NCBI GenBank assembly: GCA_949775045.1
Contig: OX459098.1
Coordinates: forward strand, 19,545,944-19,609,943
DNA length: 64,000 bases
Reading direction: 5' to 3'
DNA from: Metridium senile
Lineage: Eukaryota > Cnidaria > Anthozoa > Actiniaria > Metridiidae
In this document: in pieces, positions 10,915-21,590 of the stretch
Layout of the letters: every line of letters begins with the position of its first letter
How positions within the stretch are numbered: position 1 is the first letter of the stretch
Notes under the pieces: generated by a model
The model's input: only the letters and a program-made list of their open reading frames with translations
Told to the model about the DNA's origin: nothing
Database searches by the model: none
Program-made: the position numbers and the translations under genes

Positions 10915-11822
10915 TTACTTCTATTCTGGTAAGGGACAGTTTTTCTAATTTGCCATAATTTTGTAGATTGTGTGTGTGTGTGTGGTTTTTTTTTGTGTGT
11001 ATGTATGTATGAGAACGTGTTTTTGTGCTGTGCTGTGGGCTTTTCCTTTTCTTTTGTCATTCCTCTTCTTTATATCATAATGAATAACAGATTATGGCCC
11101 TAACAACTCATTAACTTTTTAGTTATTAGTTAGGACCAATACCTAAAATTATATCTTATTGTATTTTATATATTGTAAAAAAAATTGTAAATTCGTGCAA
11201 GGTATAAATAAAAAAGTATTGTATTGTATTGTATTGTACTAGGGGCGCGTTCTTTCTATGCTGCTGCCCCCACACTGTGGAACAGCCTTCCTGTACAAAT
11301 TCGGGAAATAAAATCACTTAGCATTTTTAAGAAACAGCTTAAGACACATCTTTTTAATATAGCTTATAACAAGTAGTTTTTAGTGAATTTAACTTAGTTT
11401 TTTTTATTTAGAATATTTCCATTTAGAATATTTCCACTTAGTATTTCGTTTTTTAGTATTGGAGTTTTATAGATTAATATTTATAGTAATTATTCATATG
11501 TTATATATTTATATTTTATTGACTTATTCATGTAAAGCGCTCTTGATCATTTTAATGTTAAAAAGCGCTATATTAAGTAAATAAATTATTATTATTATTA
11601 TTGTGAAGCATTGGAAGCCATTTTGACGTCTGGAGAGTTTAGCAATCAACAGGAAAATAGCTCAGCGAAATCCGGGAATTCCCTGTCAGAAATGACTTCC
11701 GGTGTTTTGATTACAAATTTCACGTGGCTTGTAAGACCTTGAGGGGAGGGGGAATATTCTTTATTTGTAACCCTAATATTTTTATTCCTTTTGTTCTTTT
11801 TGATACAAATGTATGCATTTTT
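9823..11822 (+). repeat. 2-kb tandem duplication, unit 1
   Basis: A block holding the RT region of the CR1-group LINE, its tail, the 3' end of the L2-type LINE and about 200 bp of flank is repeated directly next to itself. The offset is exactly 2000 bases at the start (AATTTAAAAACTATAG at 9823 and 11823). The copies differ at very few positions, for example CACAAGGGT against CACAAGAGT and one GT-repeat change. Confidence 0.85.
11238..11602 (+). mobile_element. L2-type LINE, 3' end
   Basis: Continues the L2-type element after the inserted LINE: RSFYAAAPTLWNSLP, IREIKSLSIFKKQLKTHLFN and a stop, then an AT-rich 3' end with GTAAAGCGCT, AAAAGCGCTATATTA and a terminal ATT repeat at about 11588-11602. 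This tail resembles the SINE tail at 59390-59460. Confidence 0.75.
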
Positions 11823-12186
11823 AATTTAAAAACTATAGAAATAAACTTAATCACCTCCTAAAGATCAGTAAAAAGATGTATTATAATGATTATTTCTCAC
11901 AAAACTCAAAGGACGGCAAAAGGTTATGGACCGGAATTAAAACAATAGTAAATTATAAACAAAAGAAAAATCAGAATATTGAAAAAATTCACGTAAATGA
12001 TATTTCCATTACAGATCCTAAGAATATAGCTAGCGAATTTAATAAATACTTTTGTTCTATTGGTGCAAACTTGGAAAATAGTATTGAACATGCTAACAAA
12101 ACACCTCAAGACTACCTCAAATCACCTTCAACCAATAGTTTTTATATTTTCCCTGTGACTGATGCTGAGGTAGAGAAAGAGATATA

Positions 12187-12348
12187 TGTATTTATCATTG
12201 TTTAAGTAACTAGCGCATAGAGTGCGCTGGTATGATGTAGTTGTTTTGTTAAGTAGTTCCAGTTCATTAGCGGGACGCTAATTATAAATGCAAGAAGCGA
12301 AGTATAATGTTCATTCGCGTCCAACGTTCTTCGCGTGGTCTTCAATAA
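12187..12348 (+). repeat. Split direct repeat A1
   Basis: About 160 bases from TGTATTTATCATTG to GGTCTTCAATAA, repeated at 14055-14216. It holds the sequence leading to the gag start codon at 12351 and so probably carries the element's promoter. Confidence 0.8.
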
Positions 12349-12350
12349 TA

Positions 12351-12887
12351 ATGTCTGACTCAGAAGGAACTTTACTAGCAGACGAACCCTTGGTTGCACC
12401 GGCTTATCCAACAGCTCCTGCGCCACAAGAAAGGCAAAACGAACAGAACACCCTAGATGAAACGCTGAATTTGTTTAAAACCTACATAGACGAAAAATTG
12501 GCGAATTTAAAAGAAGACATTGTTGAAGGCGCCAGTACTTCAACCTCAGCGCCTAAAAAAGGGAGGGAAACAGAAGTCACTTTCAAATTTGAGGGCAATA
12601 AGCAACAGTATAAATTCAACTGTTCCCTAGAAGATCAAGTAGCTTTGGCCCAGCGAGCTCTAAAACGTAAACGGAATTCTCAACTAAGTGAAGCTTTAGA
12701 GGAGCTTGACAAACGGATTAAAAAGCGAAACAAGCTTATCAGGCTCGCCGATAAGTCCCCGGCTGGGTGGGGCCTTGTGAAGGAATACCTTTCTGACGAG
12801 CTAGCAAGCGGCTCCGAAGACGAGAAGCGTATCAAAAGAGCCGAAGAGTCTGCCTTAAGGAAAAAGAATCTTAAGGTATGTAGTTGA
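12351..12887 (+). CDS. Gag-like protein of the Ngaro-type element
   Basis: Open frame of 179 codons starting at ATG 12351, immediately after repeat A1. It has an acidic N-terminus, then EVTFKFEGNKQQYKFN and the C-terminal SPAGWGLVKEYLSDELASGS followed by EDEKRIKRAEESALRKK. This combination is the recurring gag-like pattern of Ngaro/DIRS-group elements as I know them. A donor-like AAG-GTATGT at the end leaves open that it is spliced. The frame is intact although the element lacks RT. Confidence 0.7.
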   Translation: MSDSEGTLLADEPLVAPAYPTAPAPQERQNEQNTLDETLNLFKTYIDEKLANLKEDIVEGASTSTSAPKKGRETEVTFKFEGNKQQYKFNCSLEDQVALAQRALKRKRNSQLSEALEELDKRIKKRNKLIRLADKSPAGWGLVKEYLSDELASGSEDEKRIKRAEESALRKKNLKVCS

Positions 12888-13445
12888 TCAAATTCTCTTT
12901 CCAAGTTCGTCAGGTGTTTTTGTACAAGGAGACTGTAAAGACACCGTAATCGGTCGAGATGGTTGTGAATGTGCAGTTTTAGCTGTCAGGATAACATGCT
13001 AGTTTTACCGGTAGACATTTCATTTAAAAAATTAATTTAATCAGTTCTAATTGAGTGATTTATTGCTATATTGATTGACTACTGTTGTTTAAACACTTTA
13101 TCATTACAACTATACGGTATCGTATTAGTATTTAAAAGCCGAATGGCAAAATTGGAGAATCTAGCTAACGCAACAGCCGAGTGGCTTAGTGCGACGTTTT
13201 GTCTTTTACTTCAGTGCTTCTGCCGTATGGCAAACAGAAAGTATAATCATTAATTACGATCTAAACAGCCGAGTGGCTCAGAGTTGGAATTTTGACTTGT
13301 TTTTAAAATCGGAGCATACCGTAGTAGATGAAAAAGCAGCCGTATGGTAGCCGGAAAGTTTAACCATTAGTCATGATTAATGCATGATTATGGACCACAA
13401 TGAAAAATACTGGGTGACCAGTAATTGTGTTTATATCCAATAAAG

Positions 13446-13482
<37 letters not shown>

Positions 13483-13752
13483 CAAACAGCCGAGTGGCGG
13501 AGTGTCGTGATGCCGATTAGTGCTCGTAATGTTGCCATTAAAAAAAAAAAAAAAAAAAAAGAATACAAAGTTCTATATTCAGAAATCTGGATATTATCCT
13601 AATACGTCATTTGATAATCTACTCATCATTTCAGATTTAATAAGAGAATACACCGATGACCTATTCAGTAACGTACAAGATGACCAACTATTATGAATTG
13701 CAAGTACCTTGCCCGATGTACTCGTGGAAAGCAAAGCTAACTACCCAAAGCT
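12888..13752 (+). other. Degenerate interior of the Ngaro-type element
   Basis: No long frame. It contains four copies of a GCCGAGTGGC or GCCGTATGG motif (13178-13500), an ATT repeat at 13446-13480 after AATAAAGG (a LINE or SINE-style tail), and an A-run at 13540-13560. This suggests one or two small retroposon insertions here. The reverse transcriptase and RNase H expected in a full element are missing. Confidence 0.5.
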
Positions 13753-13926
13753 GATTATGGGCTTCATAGTCTTCGAGCAGGCGGGGCGTCTGCCGCCGCA
13801 AATCCTAATATTAATGATAGAATATTTAAACGTCACGGACGTTGGAAATCAGAAAAAGCTAAAGACGGCTACATTAAAGATAATATAAACTCATTACTTT
13901 CAGATTCCAGGTCGTTGGGTATTTAA
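13753..13926 (+). pseudogene. Tyrosine recombinase C-terminus (remnant)
   Basis: Frame DYGLHSLRAGG, ASAAANPNIN, RIFKRHGRWKSEKAKDGYIKD, ending SRSLGI and TAA at 13924-13926. It preserves the HSLR arginine, the RHGRW histidine/tryptophan motif and the DGY catalytic tyrosine of DIRS/Ngaro tyrosine recombinases. The N-terminal half is lost or degenerate. In an active element this enzyme inserts the circular DNA intermediate. Confidence 0.75.
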
Positions 13927-13957
13927 TTTCTTACGTTTTCATTCCCGTTCTAAAGTT

Positions 13958-14054
13958 CGCACGCATTATCGTGTGGACACACTCCTATAAGTCTGTGTAT
14001 TTATATATGATAAATGTTTTATATTCGGTTGAGCGGGGAGCGAATTAGAATATA
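13958..14054 (+). repeat. Split direct repeat B1
   Basis: CGCACGCATTATCGTGTGG to GCGAATTAGAATATA, repeated as B2 at 14486-14582. It joins directly to A2. Confidence 0.8.
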
Positions 14055-14216
14055 AATGTATTTATCATTGTTTAAGTAACTAGCGCATAGAGTGCGCTGG
14101 TATGATGTAGTTGTTTTGTTAAGTAGTTCCAGTTCATTAGCGGGACGCTAATTATAAATGCAAGAAGCGAAGTATAATGTTCATTCGCGTCCAACGTTCT
14201 TCGCGTGGTCTTCAAT
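14055..14216 (+). repeat. Split direct repeat A2
   Basis: Near-identical to A1 (12187-12348) and abutting B1, forming the internal B1-A2 junction used in Ngaro-type replication. Confidence 0.8.
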
Positions 14217-14485
14217 AACAAAAAATTAAATACCCAACTATTAAGTTTAAATACATTATATTTCTACTTCCAGTTGTTCATCAACAGGTCAGAATACTCC
14301 ATTTGCATGCTCGCAGGATACATGCTAGATGCATGTCTGTCATCAATTTTGTGTCATTGTACTGAGACTATTAGTTGTAGAATTTAGGAATTAATTACAA
14401 GAGTGCTTGGGTTCAAGTAACTATTTATTATGTATCGATTATGTATTAAGTGTAATATTTGCGATGTCAGAGTTAAATAAAGACA

Positions 14486-14582
14486 CGCACGCATTATCGT
14501 GTGGACACACTCCTATAAGTCTGTGTATTTATATATGATAAATGTTTTATATTCGGTTGAGCGGGGAGCGAATTAGAATATA
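14486..14582 (+). repeat. Split direct repeat B2
   Basis: Right terminus of the element, near-identical to B1. The flanking LINE sequence resumes with CTAGTCTTAAATG, the continuation of 10190 in unit 1. Confidence 0.8.
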
Positions 14583-15316
14583 ACTAGTCTTAAATGCAAT
14601 AAATCAACAGGACCATATAGTGTCCCAATTAAAGTCCTTAAAATATTAAAAACTATAATTTCCAAACCACTCCAAGAAATATTTAATATTTGATTTTCAC
14701 AAGGAGTAGTCCCAAATATTATGAAAATAGCTAATGTAATACCTATACACAAAAAAGATTCTCAGTATTCTTTATCGAATTATCGTCCAATCTCGTTACT
14801 CCCTATATTTAGTAAATTATTTGAAAAACTTATGGCGAACCGTTTAACAATATTTCTAGAGAAAAACAAGATATTATGTGATAACTAATTTGGTTTTCGC
14901 AGTAACCACTCGACTGATTATGCAATCCTTAGCATTATAGACAAAATACAAACTGCAATAGACGATTCTGATTATTCTTGTGGCATTTTTTTAGATCTTA
15001 GTAAAGCGTTTGACACTGTCAATCACAAAATACTAATAGAAAAACTAGAATACTATGGAATCAGAGGAATTGCTAAGACATGGTTCACTTCCTATCTTAA
15101 TAATCGTAAACAATTCGTCACTATTAATAACTCTACTTCTGATCTAGTAACACTCCAAACAGGAATTCCACAAGAGTCTGTCCTTGGACCGATTTTGTTT
15201 CTAATTTATATAAATGATTTTCATCTTTGCTCTTCTTTATTCGATTTTCACTTATTTGCAGATGATGCTAATTTATTTTACAGAATACATACTAATTATT
15301 ATTTATGAAAAATTAC
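14583..15316 (+). pseudogene. Reverse transcriptase, second copy
   Basis: Duplicate of 10188-10914 with the same stops and the same motifs (NYRPISLLP, DLSKAFDTVNH, LFADDANLF). One change turns GIPQGS into GIPQES, destroying a conserved RT position. It was created by the 2-kb tandem duplication. Confidence 0.8.
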
Positions 15317-16216
15317 TTCTATTCTGGTAAGGGACAGTTTTTCTAATTTGCCATAATTTTGTAGATTGTGTGTGTGTGTGTTTTTTTTTGTGTGTATGTA
15401 TATATGAGAACGTGTTTTTGTGCTGTGCTGTGGGCTTTTCCTTTTCTTTTGTCATTCCTCTTCTTTATATCATAATGAATAACAGATTATGGCCCTAACA
15501 ACTCATTAACTTTTTAGTTATTAGTTAGGACCAATACCTAAAATTATATCTTATTGTATTTTATATATTGTAAAAAAAATTGTAAATTCGTGCAAGGTAT
15601 AAATAAAAAAGTATTGTATTGTATTGTATTGTACTAGGGGCGCGTTCTTTCTATGCTGCTGCCCCCACACTGTGGAACAGCCTTCCTGTACAAATTCGGG
15701 AAATAAAATCACTTAGCATTTTTAAGAAACAGCTTAAGACACATCTTTTTAATATAGCTTATAACAAGTAGTTTTTAGTGAATTTAACTTAGTTTTTTTT
15801 ATTTAGAATATTTCCATTTAGAATATTTCCACTTAGTATTTCGTTTTTTAGTATTGGAGTTTTATAGATTAATATTTATAGTAATTATTCATATGTTATA
15901 TATTTATATTTTATTGACTTATTCATGTAAAGCGCTCTTGATCATTTTAATGTTAAAAAGCGCTATATTAAGTAAATAAATTATTATTATTATTATTGTG
16001 AAGCATTGGAAGCCATTTTGACGTCTGGAGAGTTTAGCAATCAACAGGAAAATAGCTCAGCGAAATCCGGGAATTCCCTGTCAGAAATGACTTCCGGTGT
16101 TTTGATTACAAATTTCACGTGGCTTGTAAGACCTTGAGGGGAGGGGGAATATTCTTTATTTGTAACCCTAATATTTTTATTCCTTTTGTTCTTTTTGATA
16201 CAAATGTATGCATTTT
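15317..16216 (+). repeat. Duplicated LINE tails and flank
   Basis: Copy of 10915-11822: 3' region and TATTG tail of the CR1-group LINE, then the C-terminus and ATT tail of the L2-type LINE, then about 200 bp ending ATGCATTTTT. Confidence 0.8.
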
Positions 16217-17390
16217 TGATTATAAACAATTGAAATTGATTATTTAGTCTGGTTTTATTATATTATTATTATAAAAATGTAATGAGACAAATCGACAAGT
16301 AAAATCATTTCTAGCCCTCCCCTCCCATCCAAAGAAGAGAGTGACCTTTTCTCCAGCATGCATTTGTCTTCTTGTTCTTACTTGTTAGCTAAGTTTTTCG
16401 TGGAAATACTTTCATTCACAGCATCTACTGAATGCATATTTCCTTCTGAAAACTACTTAATACCTAATACTACTAAATATCGAAGAAATCTTGATTAAGA
16501 ATGCCACCAAGAAGAACAAAATAGTAAAACCAAAATAGTTGTGCTTTTTAACATCAATGTTGTTGGTCTTTTGTGCGTTTGCTTCAGTCCTCTTGATTGC
16601 GATGGTAAGTACAAAGATAATTTAAGTTATCACTTGATTTGCTTAAGATATATTCATTTACTGATCTATGCTGATGACTTTCATCTACACCGTTACTATA
16701 TCAGCTTCACGATAGTACGACATTTGAAACTAGAAGTCAAGTTCCGTCCAAGAAGAAAGTTAGCTTTAATACAAAATCATTCGCTCCACTTACCAAAATT
16801 ACATAAAAGTACATTAACCAGTCGATACATTGCTCTTGTTCTGTTATTGTGTGAGCAAAAGAGCGTAGGTCTATGTATTTAGCAACTGCAAAATGCATGT
16901 TGTTGTTTTTGATCAAATATGCTATAGCTTCTTTGTTTCGAAATAAATTTATATATTTATGGTCTACAGAGATCACTTTCAAATGTGTCGTAAAATATAA
17001 GCTTTTAAGTACTTTAAAAGGATGATATTTGTTTGCGGAATAAATAAATATTTTCTGGCTGAAATTTCGCACTTCCGTAGCGCCAATTTGGTTACGTTGC
17101 GCCTTTTTTGCTTTGCTCCAATCGTGCCAAATGCGCAATATACGCCTTGGCATATTACGCCCACGCCAATCGTGCCTATTTGGTTAAAAACGCCAATCAT
17201 AATTGTTCGCGATCACCCCTGTTCGCGGACCCGTTCGCTAAGGACATGAATTTGAAGTATACTTGTGTCCCATGTTAAAACATACATGTATTAAAAGAGA
17301 AAATGAAGAGTAAAAATGATTTTAGGGAATAGATTTTTACTTTTTTGAAAAATAAAGCTGTAATCTTAATTGAGAGTAGAACAACTTCTC
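16217..17390. other. No gene recognised
   Basis: AT-rich sequence without a credible gene. A 113-codon frame at 16541 contains YADD by chance but no other reverse transcriptase motif. At 17080-17200 several GCGCC/CGCCAAT-like words recur on a short scale. Nothing else is supported. Confidence 0.5.
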
Positions 17391-17397
17391 TATGTAC
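17391..17397. repeat. 7-bp target duplication TATGTAC (element A, left)
   Basis: TATGTAC at 17391-17397 is repeated exactly at 28877-28883, directly outside the CACAGG and CCTGTG tips of element A. Confidence 0.8.
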
Positions 17398-17880
17398 CAC
17401 AGGCTCCCCACCATCCCAGTTCGTTATGGGTGGGCTTCCTGTGGTGGAACGGCTACAAGCCGTTGGTAAATTCGTTCAAAGTTGGTCATATTTAACTTCG
17501 ATATTCATGTTCTTTTTTTCCTTTAGATTTTACTTTACTGTTCCAAATTAAAGTTTAATGTTTCTTGTTTACGAATTTGTGGTTTATTTTGACCTGCGAT
17601 GCATTTTAAAGCGATTTAAAGCGAGTTATTTGGCAGCGAACACACGCTCCCCAGTGAAGGAAAAAAACACAAGGCAGGCAACTCTGGCGGCTACGGCCAC
17701 CAATCACGCTCATATTATCTTCAAAATCTACCCGAAAAATTAATCCTATTCTCCCCAAACTCTGGCACACACACAGAGACCTCAGCCAGAGTTTGAAATA
17801 GAAAGCTCAAATAAAAAGCATCGAAAACCAGCTTCTAACATCGAAATTATGCTTTCGTACTGGGATCTGTCAACATAGTT
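17398..17880 (+). repeat. Left terminal inverted repeat of element A
   Basis: Pairs with the right arm split around element C. It carries an inner CCTGTGG motif 50 bp from the tip, inverted relative to the tip CACAGG. Short open frames here (for example one ending HIIFKIYPKN) appear in both arms and are not believed to be genes. Confidence 0.75.
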
Positions 17881-17996
17881 AATAGAGGGGACTGGTTATG
17901 AAACCCGGCGAACTTCAAAGAGGCGCTCTTTTGTTTTCGATTTGATGTTGAAACGTACCATCACGTGACCACGACCCTGCACAATTTTAATCCAAG

Positions 17997-19970
17997 ATGG
18001 CGGACTGCAGTGCAGATTACTTAGATGGAGAAGATTTAGACGCTATTTTGGACATTCTAGAAGCCGATGAACAGATTGAAGAAGAGTTTATTAATGAAGT
18101 CGAAAATGTAAGTAGGAAAATGCTTTAATTGTTTATTAGTATAAATACGCAGGTGATTATAGAAAATCGCGCGCGCTGATTGGTTTGCTATCTCGGATAA
18201 TCACCTTTTCGGACAAAATGGCTGCCAGTAGTCGTTTTGTCACTGTTAGCGAAGATGAAATTGAAAACTTTAAAGAAAATGCTGTCCCAAAATCGACTAA
18301 AGAAGCTACAAAGTTTCGTGTCAAGCTATTTAAAGGTATCATAGTAAATTTTCACGTTTTTTTGTCATTAAGCGAGACAATGCGAGCCGGACACTTTCGC
18401 GTGACTGTCGCGCTTTTAAAAAATAAAATGTTTTCACTTTCAATGCCGTTTCCTTCTTTCTTTTTTGAAATAATCACCTTTGTATTTATACTAAAACGAT
18501 TATTCACCTCAGGCGAAGTGATTATCGGTGAATATTTACCTCGCAGCTCGAAGACTCGCCGCTCGGTAAATATTCACCGATAATCACTTCGCCTTCGGCG
18601 AATAATTGTTAATTATTTTGGGAAATAGCGCGGATAATAACACAGAAACTAACTATAGTTAGAGTCGAAGAATCGAAAGTAAACACTATAGAAGCTATTA
18701 CTCTCTAAAACATGTAAAAGGGCTAAATGTAGTAACTAAATCGGATATCACCGTTACTGAAGCTTTATACATTGTTATAATATTAATTCTCAATAAATCG
18801 GCATGTTTTCGTTATTTTTGCCTTGATAAAGTGACTATACTATTGTACCAAGAACTAGAGTGTTAAAGCTTCGATCGAACTGTACGTTATAAGAACTCTT
18901 TTTCTAACTCTTTATCTAGCCCTAACAATGTATTTTCTGCTCTATTTAGGTTCAGAACCAATTGATTTCATGTCAGAAATGCGGCAAGAAATACAAGACT
19001 AAAGGTGGTAATGAAAGACATCAAGTCTCCAAACATAGTGATGGTTCCCAATGTCAGGTTGCTTTTAATTCAGCTGTGCTGAATGAACTTGTAAACAATA
19101 CCGTTTTAAAACAAGACCCATTCTGAAACACTGAGGCAAGAACTGTCATCTTATAGATTTGAAAGTCCTTTGGAAGAACAGTATAAACAATTGACGGACA
19201 TACTCGAAGGCTATTTAAAGAATGGCAGTGTTGAGAAATTTTATCGAAGATATTATGCAACTGTGGCTGTAAACTCTGTGACATTCTTTAGAGGATTGAC
19301 AAGGAATGCAGCAACGTTGTTGGCCCTTAAGGTGGCAGATAGTTTGTTGGCATATTGCAATACAGTAAAATCATCAAGTGAGGGCAACAAAGAGCTGAAC
19401 ACTGTATTATCTGACAGGGACAAATCATGCATTCAGTACCTAGGGGGATATGTGCTGCATAATCTGCATAATAAACACAGAAGTAAAACATCATCAGAAA
19501 GCCAACATGCTATGTCAATCCTCAAAGCTGGCAAGTCTGAGACAAATGATCACTCACAAAATCTAATAACCAGTTTGACACGTGGTGGGCTATGGTTTAT
19601 TACTCAACCAGCACAGAAAGTATTTTGCCAAACTGAAAATTTATTTAGAGAGTTCTCCTCTCAAGTTGGTTTACAAAGCATTGATTTCCCTAGTATTATT
19701 TCTAAGTCAATCAGTGATAGTATTATAGTATCTCAGTATAACATTATGCTGTCGGAAGCTGAACTAGAACCAGCTATTCACATAAGCAAAAGTGTATTGT
19801 ATAGCATCATCAACCTTCAATGTTATGTACGGGTTCGCTCATTTTCTATGGCCAAAGATATTATTGAGCGCCACAAGATCAAAGTTAAGAAAACTAAGGC
19901 CAAATCTCTTCGCAAAGAAATCAATACAAGTTGTGAAGATCAAGAAAGAGCAGATGGAAGACAAGATTAA
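17997..19970 (+). pseudogene. Element A plus-strand gene: zinc finger + P-type C-terminal module
   Basis: Exon 1 is 17997-18107 (starts MADCSADYLDGEDLDAIL, acidic) with donor GTAAGT. Exon 2 begins after TATTTAG at 18950, in phase, with a C2H2 finger (CQKCGKKYKTKGGNERH). A TGA near 19123 and a frame change then break it, and the frame resumes at about 19126 to 19970: RGLTRNAATLLALKVADSLL, CIQYLGGYVLHNLHNKHR, TSLTRGGLWFITQPAQKVF and a basic tail. The GYV..L and RGGLW patterns resemble the region C-terminal to the catalytic domain in P-element/THAP9-type transposases. The break may be a real mutation or an assembly error. Confidence 0.55.
18128..18612 (+). other. Crypton/KCTD1-like first exon inside the intron of A
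   Basis: ATG at 18220 starts MAASSRFVTVSEDEIENFKE, then NAVPKSTKEATKFRVKLFK and a donor (AAAG-GTATCA). This resembles the N-terminal DNA-binding start of Crypton-type tyrosine recombinases and their domesticated KCTD1-like relatives (known from family experience, not searched). It is followed by a palindrome of AAATATTCACCGATAATCAC and its complement around 18510-18600. Similar sequence with TCAGTGAATATCGG occurs near 56850. It is probably a separate small insertion carrying a gene start; no further exon was found. Confidence 0.4.
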
Positions 19971-20059
19971 ACAAGCAATATTTATTTTAAATAAACATAT
20001 TATTGTGTTACAAGATTAAACAAGCAATATTTATTTTAAATAAACATATTATTGTGTTA
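19960..20059 (+). repeat. 50-bp direct duplication after the plus gene of A
   Basis: ACAAGATTAAACAAGCAATA through ATTATTGTGTTA occurs twice in succession, covering the end of the plus-strand gene and its likely 3' flank, including AATAAA sites. Confidence 0.75.
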
Positions 20060-20881
20060 TATATAGTAACTTTTCCATAATTAAGTCAATAACATTAGAT
20101 AACAATTTTGCAAGTGATAACTTTAAATTATATTTGTTTGTGTTCCAGGCTAACTAGTTTGGTTTAGCTTGTTTTCAACATTTTATCACATATTAAAATA
20201 TTTTATGATATTAAACCATTATATAAATGAAACAGTGGTCTTTCTTTTGATGTGTTCCAAGTGCAAACTATTTGTGAAATTATACTAACAACTTTTATAA
20301 ATTGTCCAAATATGATCGGTTGAACAATAATAGAACGCAAACACTTAATCTGTGAAATATAATCTATTTTTTCACATAATAATTATGTGAAAAAATAGAT
20401 TATTGTTCTTATTTATTGAATAATAGAGTACAAACATTAAAAGCGTGCAACATAAATAGTGCTAAATAGTGATATGTTATGCTAATTCTATTCTTTTCGA
20501 TTGTTTAAATAGCACTATTTAGTACTACGTGTTTCACGAGTGCAATATTTGTATTCCAGTGATAGCAACTAAATAAGAACTATTTGTTAGTACAGTAAAA
20601 ATTTTGATTTTATATTACAGAGTTAGTGTTTGCGCACATAATTTAGCAGTATGTACATGTAAATATATTTAGTGATACTTTTTTGTGTTTCTGCTCTACT
20701 CTATATCACAGATATATATTTGAGATTAATAGTGACTCTACAGCACTAAATACACTGATTTTGTCATAAAATATGTAAATTCAGTAATCTGCTTTTTACG
20801 TCACCATGGAAAAGTAATGATGTACTTTAACTTCTAATAAGCGTGTACACAATATATATATATATATAGACACATTGACAG
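20060..20881. other. AT-rich centre of element A
   Basis: Space between the two convergent genes. It holds a near-perfect palindrome at 20361-20402 (AATCTATTTTTTCACATAAT and complement) and several CACTAAATA-like words. No coding region is seen. Confidence 0.6.
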
Positions 20882-21351
20882 TCAAAACCTTGACATACTT
20901 AAGAGTTCTTTGGCTTTTTTCTGACAGGTAAAATGCTCATTGCACACTTCCACCCAAGCTTTCTTTCTGTCCTTCCTACCCCTTGTATTGCCACTTTGAC
21001 AGGAGATTGTCCTCTGTATTCTGATGGTGTTGTCATGGTAACCAAATGAGCGCACATCAGGATTGTCACATCTTCTCCCCAATTTCCGTTGATTTCCAAA
21101 ATATTCTTCTACCGGATCTTGGCAAAAGCGCTCTGTGAGAACATATTCCATTCCTTCAGCAAGCAGAAACTTTGTTGCTTCAATGATAGAGTAAACAGTG
21201 ATCTTGGAGCCTTCATGGGTTTGCCATGACAGGAACATCCTTCCTCTAGCATTCTGACTGAAGTTCCCAGGTCTGTTGTTAGTGCTTTCTTTCCAGTTGT
21301 TGAGGTAGACTAGGAAATCCAGCAACCACTGAAATCTGCAAAAGGAGAATA
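20882..21351 (-). pseudogene. P-element-type transposase C-terminal exon
   Basis: Minus-strand exon that opens after TTTTGCAG near 21340: [54 protein letters not shown], and ends with a short basic tail. QDP.E..FG..R...R.DNP is the hallmark near the end of the RNase-H-like domain in P-element/THAP9 transposases, usually QD.LE.FFG.IR..GG..NP. Upstream exons that would hold the THAP domain and the first catalytic acids are missing between here and the right inverted repeat at 21718. The gene is therefore truncated. It converges on the plus-strand gene, which holds another P-type module. Confidence 0.6.
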
Positions 21352-21590
21352 TACAACCATACTTAAGAATTACAAATACTCAAAACAATAAGATTATGTA
21401 CATGTATTTATCAAAACATCATAGGGTGAATGGATGGAACAAGTTTATACATGTTTTAGAAATGAATGAAAATTGACTTTTAATTGTGTCAGTGTAACTA
21501 TTTATAATCATTCAAAAATCTAGAGACTTACCTAAACTTTTGTAAATATAAAATTATCATGCTTGCTACAAATTACAATATCCACAATAT

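Larger units (their letters stand above)
6721..11237 (+). mobile_element. CR1-group LINE, near full length
   Basis: Inserted into the L2-type LINE: ACTAGG is duplicated at 6715-6720 and 11238-11243. It has ORF1 (6843 onward), ORF2 with endonuclease and reverse transcriptase (about 8488-10914), a 3' region and a TATTG-repeat tail ending at 11237. ORF1 is split by a 740-bp insertion and ORF2 by a 233-bp insertion. Several in-frame stops (for example after NIF near 10295, and after CDN near 10488) make this copy inactive. The clade is a judgement from motif style; Jockey-group relatives are possible. Confidence 0.75.
12187..14582 (+). mobile_element. Ngaro-type YR retroelement with split direct repeats
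   Basis: Order A1 (12187-12348), gag-like gene, recombinase remnant, B1 (13958-14054), A2 (14055-14216), spacer, B2 (14486-14582). A1/A2 and B1/B2 are near-identical direct repeats. This A1-B1-A2-B2 layout is the split direct repeat structure of Ngaro/PAT-type tyrosine-recombinase retrotransposons. The reverse transcriptase is absent, so this is an internally deleted, non-autonomous copy. No clear target duplication is visible, as expected for recombinase integration. Confidence 0.8.
11823..16216 (+). repeat. 2-kb tandem duplication, unit 2 (interrupted)
   Basis: Second unit: 11823-12186 equals 9823-10186 and 14583-16216 equals the remainder of unit 1. The 2.4-kb Ngaro-type element lies between. 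Because unit 1 lacks that element, it inserted after the duplication. Confidence 0.85.

Noticed and set aside
16541..16882. Reverse transcriptase frame with IYADDF
   Set aside because: Only the four-letter motif fits; no other RT block is nearby and composition is random-like.
17558..17743. Small frame ending HIIFKIYPKN, also seen at 21864-22067 on minus
   Set aside because: The two are the same inverted repeat of element A, so the shared frame follows from TIR identity and not from coding.
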